Assembly: GCA_018136815.1 (NCBI GenBank)
Contig: CM030935.1
Coordinates: 4,760,999-4,824,998, forward strand
Direction of reading: 5' to 3'
DNA length: 64,000 nucleotides
Origin: Isochrysis galbana
Taxonomy: Eukaryota > Haptophyta > Isochrysidales > Isochrysidaceae
Below the pieces are notes generated by a model. That model made no database searches and was not told the origin of the DNA. It saw nothing but the letters and a program-made list of their open reading frames with translations. Positions 61,430 through 64,000 of the stretch are shown one piece after another. The position numbers were made by a program, and so were the translations under genes. How positions within the stretch are numbered: the first letter of the stretch is position 1; each line of letters opens with the position of its first letter.

Positions 61430-62671
61430 AAAAAAAATCTTCTTAAAAATTTCCGCTACGTGTGCGACGTGAGGCAGTGTGCTCGTGGACCTCCCTACTA
61501 CCCAACCTTAACCCCTAACAACCCCCTCCCCCTTCCCCAGTTCCCTCTTTAACGGAGAAGCTGGTTCCGGGGAGGCCGCGCGCGCTGCTTCGGCCAGGAG
61601 TTGGAGAGAAGGGGGTGGGAGACTATGGCTTCTCCTTTGTTCTGACTCGGCTTGTGCTACCTTCTCCTATATCTCATAGAGTCTCTCCTGCTGCCCATTG
61701 GGTTCTCTTGTTAAAAGGGAGGCTAGCTACTTCAGGTGCTGATGTTTCGTATACCAAGACCTCCCGCCGCCTGTAGGAGGTCTTCCGATACTTCTAGGTT
61801 GAAGTCTTTGTCCACCGTGTAGAGAGGGCTTATCATTTTTTTGATATGTTTGTTGCTCGGGCTTGAATTGGTCGTGGGCGTCGTCATCGACATAGAAGAT
61901 CCAAGGGCCCTTTCGGCCCTTGTCCATCCCGTCTGGCGTAGCGTCTAGGCCTTCCAGCCTAGAGAGTAGGAATTTCATGAAAGTTGCTACATCTTCACTC
62001 TTAATGTCCTTTTTTTCCTCAGCTAGCTGAGCTAGCTGAATGAAAAAGGGGGTATCTTCGGGTTCTTCTTCCTCCTCTGGTGGAGGGGAGGCGAATGAGG
62101 TGTTGTTGTTGGGAGTCGGCATCGGGTCCGACTGTGGGTCGGCTCGCTTGCGCGACTGTTGTTGTGGCTGTTGTGCTGGTGGCTGCTGAGCTTGCTTGTG
62201 TGGCTCTTTCCCCTTGTGTCCATGCGCGGCTTGAGCATACGATTTGGGTGTGGGGTTTGGTTGTTGGTTGGAGGGAGCAAAAGCTCCTAGGATTGATTGT
62301 TGTGTCATGTGCCCGCCCCCGAGGGGTGCACAGATGGTAGGAGTTACCACCATGGGGGTGGCAGCAGAGCTGCCACCTCCCACGGGGAGTCCTTGAGTGG
62401 GTGGCTGCACGGCGGCGCTGGCTTTCTGAGCCTGGTTCTGGCTGTGCTGGTCTGCAGGGAACAGGACCTTGCCTGTTCCCTGCTTCTGTGGCTGCCTGGG
62501 AGGCGAGGATGGCGGGGCCATCTCGACGTCGTTGTCTGGCGGTGCTGAGGCCTGCGAGCGCTTTGGCTCCGGCGGCTTGGGGCGGCCCCGTTGGGGCGTC
62601 GTGGCGGCGGGGGGCTGGGAGAGGGGAGCGGGCGGCGCGCGCTCCATCGCTAAAACTATAACAATAGTTTT
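61430..62671 (-). mobile_element. Internally deleted LINE-A (head + ORF1 + 3' end), nested, with target duplication
   Basis: 1242 bp inserted in LINE-A. The 18-bp target GAAAGGGGCCTATCGATA is at 61412-61429; the other copy, with an expanded G run, is at 62672-62699. Head on the - strand: AAAACTAT-TGTT-ATAGTTTT, AGCG, ATG, GGAGCG-CGCGCCGCC-CGCTCC. It carries ORF1 fused out of frame to the last ~45 codons of ORF2, then the LINE-A 3' UTR and T-run tail. Everything between (endonuclease and RT) is deleted. Confidence 0.92.
61727..62647 (-). CDS. ORF1-like protein of the nested LINE derivative
   Basis: 306 residues starting MERAPPAPLSQPPAATTPQR. A long Gln/Pro/Asn-rich disordered region is followed by a Glu-run and a partial conserved domain FFIQLAQLAEEKKD, LSRLEGLDATPDG, KGPWIFYVDDDAHDQF. 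This is the same block as in the ORF1 at 39993-41204. After DQFKPEQ the frame enters ORF2-derived DNA out of frame, so the last ~45 residues are junk. Likely not a functional full ORF1. Confidence 0.65.
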   Translation of the reverse strand: MERAPPAPLSQPPAATTPQRGRPKPPEPKRSQASAPPDNDVEMAPPSSPPRQPQKQGTGKVLFPADQHSQNQAQKASAAVQPPTQGLPVGGGSSAATPMVVTPTICAPLGGGHMTQQSILGAFAPSNQQPNPTPKSYAQAAHGHKGKEPHKQAQQPPAQQPQQQSRKRADPQSDPMPTPNNNTSFASPPPEEEEEPEDTPFFIQLAQLAEEKKDIKSEDVATFMKFLLSRLEGLDATPDGMDKGRKGPWIFYVDDDAHDQFKPEQQTYQKNDKPSLHGGQRLQPRSIGRPPTGGGRSWYTKHQHLK

Positions 62672-63177
62672 GAAAAGGGGGGGGGGGGGCCTATCGATAT
62701 ATAATTGCCTCTATGACGTATCCAACGTTCTCCGTGGGGTAGGTATGCCGCGCATTCTTCCGCGGTGTACACGTCCCCCGTGTCCGAGTTAATGGTGTTG
62801 TGAACAACAACCGTTTGTAGAGATTCCCACTTGGATCTATGTGAGTGATGTAAAGCAGGTGCTTTATGAAAACAATTATGCCAAATCGGGGAGCCCTGGG
62901 TCCCTTCCCGCGTGTTAGTTTCCCTGCGTAGCCTAATCCGTCTAAAATTTTCGAGTGCTTGCTTCCAGAAGGCTGGGAGCGTGTTTTTACCGCAGATGTT
63001 GGCTAAGAGGCTTTTTGAGTCGACCTTCGAGAAGACCGCGGCTCTCCCCAATGGGGTGCGGCTGAACCATTGATCTAGGACCGCCTTCCAATCCGCCGTG
63101 GACGGGTTTAGGTAACGGATGATCCAAATCGCTTGAAGCGCTCGCGTGCGCTCGGCGCCGTCAATCGATTGTGCCAA

Positions 63178-63539
63178 TCGACAGACAAGTCTATGTCTAT
63201 GTCCCTCTGAAGAGGCTCTTCAAGGTGGGCCTTGCGAAACTCGCATTGGGTAGCTCACGCACTCTACACCTCCACTTCTAACTTTGGACAAACCACCCAA
63301 ACCGGTACAAAAGCTACACGCATGCCTGCTTATTGTCCGATAATGACAAAGAAGGATATTCCTTAAGCAGTGGGGGCGTTTGGTTTGCGTGTTCTACTTT
63401 TGGGTTGAGTGAGGGGCGGGGGGGGGCGCGGTGGAGCAGACTATTAGGCGTCAAAATGCGCACTTTCCCCCGACACACATAGGGCCAAATGCCAAATGAA
63501 CTCTTATTGCCTTTGTTGACGCATGGCTTTTCCACATAG
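63178..63539. other. Spacer, no supported feature
   Basis: No gene. G run near 63417-63426. Confidence 0.4.
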
Positions 63540-63690
63540 TTGGTAATTCAACGCTTTTGCTCATCCACATGTTGGATGTGCTGGGTGGTGGTGTTGGGTG
63601 GTGATTGGACGCTGTTCCACATGTTGGGTGGTGGTGGTGGTGATTGAACCCTTTTCCACATGTTGGGTGGTGGTGATTTAACGCATCTCG
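63540..63690 (-). repeat. Minisatellite related to that at 31400-31590
   Basis: Three to four imperfect units built on GATTGAACSCTTTTCCACAT and GTTGGGTGGTGGT. On the - strand they read N-M-W-K-R-V-Q-S-P-P-P. Shared with the element headed at 31729. Confidence 0.75.
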
Positions 63691-63905
63691 CCTGGGGAAG
63701 GCGCCGGGGGAGTTGGAGTTGGGGGTGTAGGAAGCTTCGCCGCGTGAAAGTAGTGGGTCCATGAATGACCGCGTGTGCGGTAAGAATATTGTAAAAGACC
63801 TTTTTATCAGGTGGATCAGACCTTACGGGCCGCCCTCGGCGGCGGGGCCTGTGGAGAGGAGAGGAGAGTCGGCGCGCTTCATGCCGCAACCAACTATAAA
63901 GGTAG
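63691..63905. mobile_element. LINE-type head (- strand) carrying an opposed 3' end piece
   Basis: At about 63878-63902 the - strand reads a weak stem around CTTTA, then ATGAAGCGCGCCGACTCTCC, the M-K-R-A-D variant of the usual M-E-R-A start. At 63725-63803 a + strand piece matches the type 1 3' end (GGGGGTGTAG ... GTGGGTCCA ... GTGTGCGGTAAGAATATTGT). So two elements are overlapped or nested here; boundaries are unresolved. Confidence 0.5.
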
Positions 63906-64000
63906 TGGTGGGTGACTCAAAATGAATCGCCCTGGTATTGGCAGCAGGGGTGTGACCTAGTAGAAAGAAGTGCTATCCCGAGAAGAAAGGAGAGGGGGGG

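Larger units (their letters stand above)
59972..63177 (-). mobile_element. 5'-truncated LINE-A with ORF2 C-terminal half, split by a nested element
   Basis: On the - strand, 63177-62672 encodes a region homologous to the LINE at 4100-3650 (ALQAIWIIRYLNPSTADWK, NTLPAFWKQALENFRRI, GSPIWHNC). After the nested element (61430-62671) the frame continues at 61429 with FLKSWQKIAEWARLRMAEAT, then KWKQISQLYKYNFLTPRDSY and a Cys pair CRFC (about 60790). The end is GLHAPSNKHIRKMINPLYTV and a 3' UTR with terminal AAGATTTTTTTT. A frameshift near 60690 makes it inactive. The RT catalytic part is missing (5' truncation). Confidence 0.85.

Noticed and set aside
63540..63690. CRISPR-like array
   Set aside because: Units are imperfect, contiguous and shared with an element at 31400; there are no unique spacers and the context is eukaryotic.

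Overview
The window is nuclear DNA from a GC-rich, intron-bearing eukaryote, most likely a microalga. A haptophyte-type phytoplankter is my best guess; this is inference, because no organelle or rRNA marker is present. The grounds are many short GT-AG introns (about 75-185 bp), a canonical 451-residue alpha-tubulin, an ELO fatty-acid elongase, a GT77/XEG113-type glycosyltransferase, extreme CT/GA and poly-C tracts, and a high density of retrotransposons. A 100-N assembly gap lies at 26024-26123.

Host genes supported by reading-frame-consistent splicing are: a HAD-family phosphatase (272-1278 +), a 13-exon GT77-like Golgi glycosyltransferase (8510-12659 +), an omega/DHAR-like glutathione transferase (16337-17275 +), a peroxiredoxin-like protein (22212-22961 +), alpha-tubulin with an intron straight after the ATG (28174-29712 +), a six-exon ELO elongase (32898-34818 -), an NAD(P)H-FMN reductase (37998-39304 +), a beta-propeller/PQQ-like protein (46009-49208 +), an octad-repeat coiled-coil protein (50765-53431 +) and a DUG3-type class II glutamine amidotransferase with a very long C-terminal tail (56351-59300 -). 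They look like independent housekeeping genes. I see no cluster logic, although the peroxiredoxin, GST, FMN reductase and DUG3 (glutathione degradation) all touch redox and thiol metabolism.

Much of the rest is mobile DNA, often nested. There is a TSD-bounded LINE with a reverse transcriptase broken by a single stop (2195-5985 -). Short TSD-bounded LINE derivatives lie at 23309-24072, 31884-32644, 35647-36576, 54495-55362 and 61430-62671. A complete hAT transposon with an uninterrupted 698-residue transposase and a perfect 8-bp target duplication occupies 17891-20366. Two hAT MITEs lie at 14152-14633 and 24882-25322. A 2-kb non-coding LTR element with apparently identical 343-bp LTRs sits inside a Ty3/gypsy reverse transcriptase (42304-44330). 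A second, related LTR element carries a hAT MITE and sits inside a LINE (24546-25526). Remains of a tyrosine recombinase are at 35530-37119.

The most striking signal is at the 5' ends of the LINE-type elements. The target-duplication-bounded copies begin at, or within about 2 nt of, a short hairpin, followed by a spacer of usually 4 nt, an ATG, and then a second hairpin starting at or just after the ATG. The primary sequence of the first hairpin changes from copy to copy while its pairing is kept. The same two-hairpin head is found on elements with at least four different 3' ends, coding and non-coding alike. The two LTR elements independently show a covarying nested stem at the LTR 5' end and a tetraloop hairpin at the LTR 3' end.
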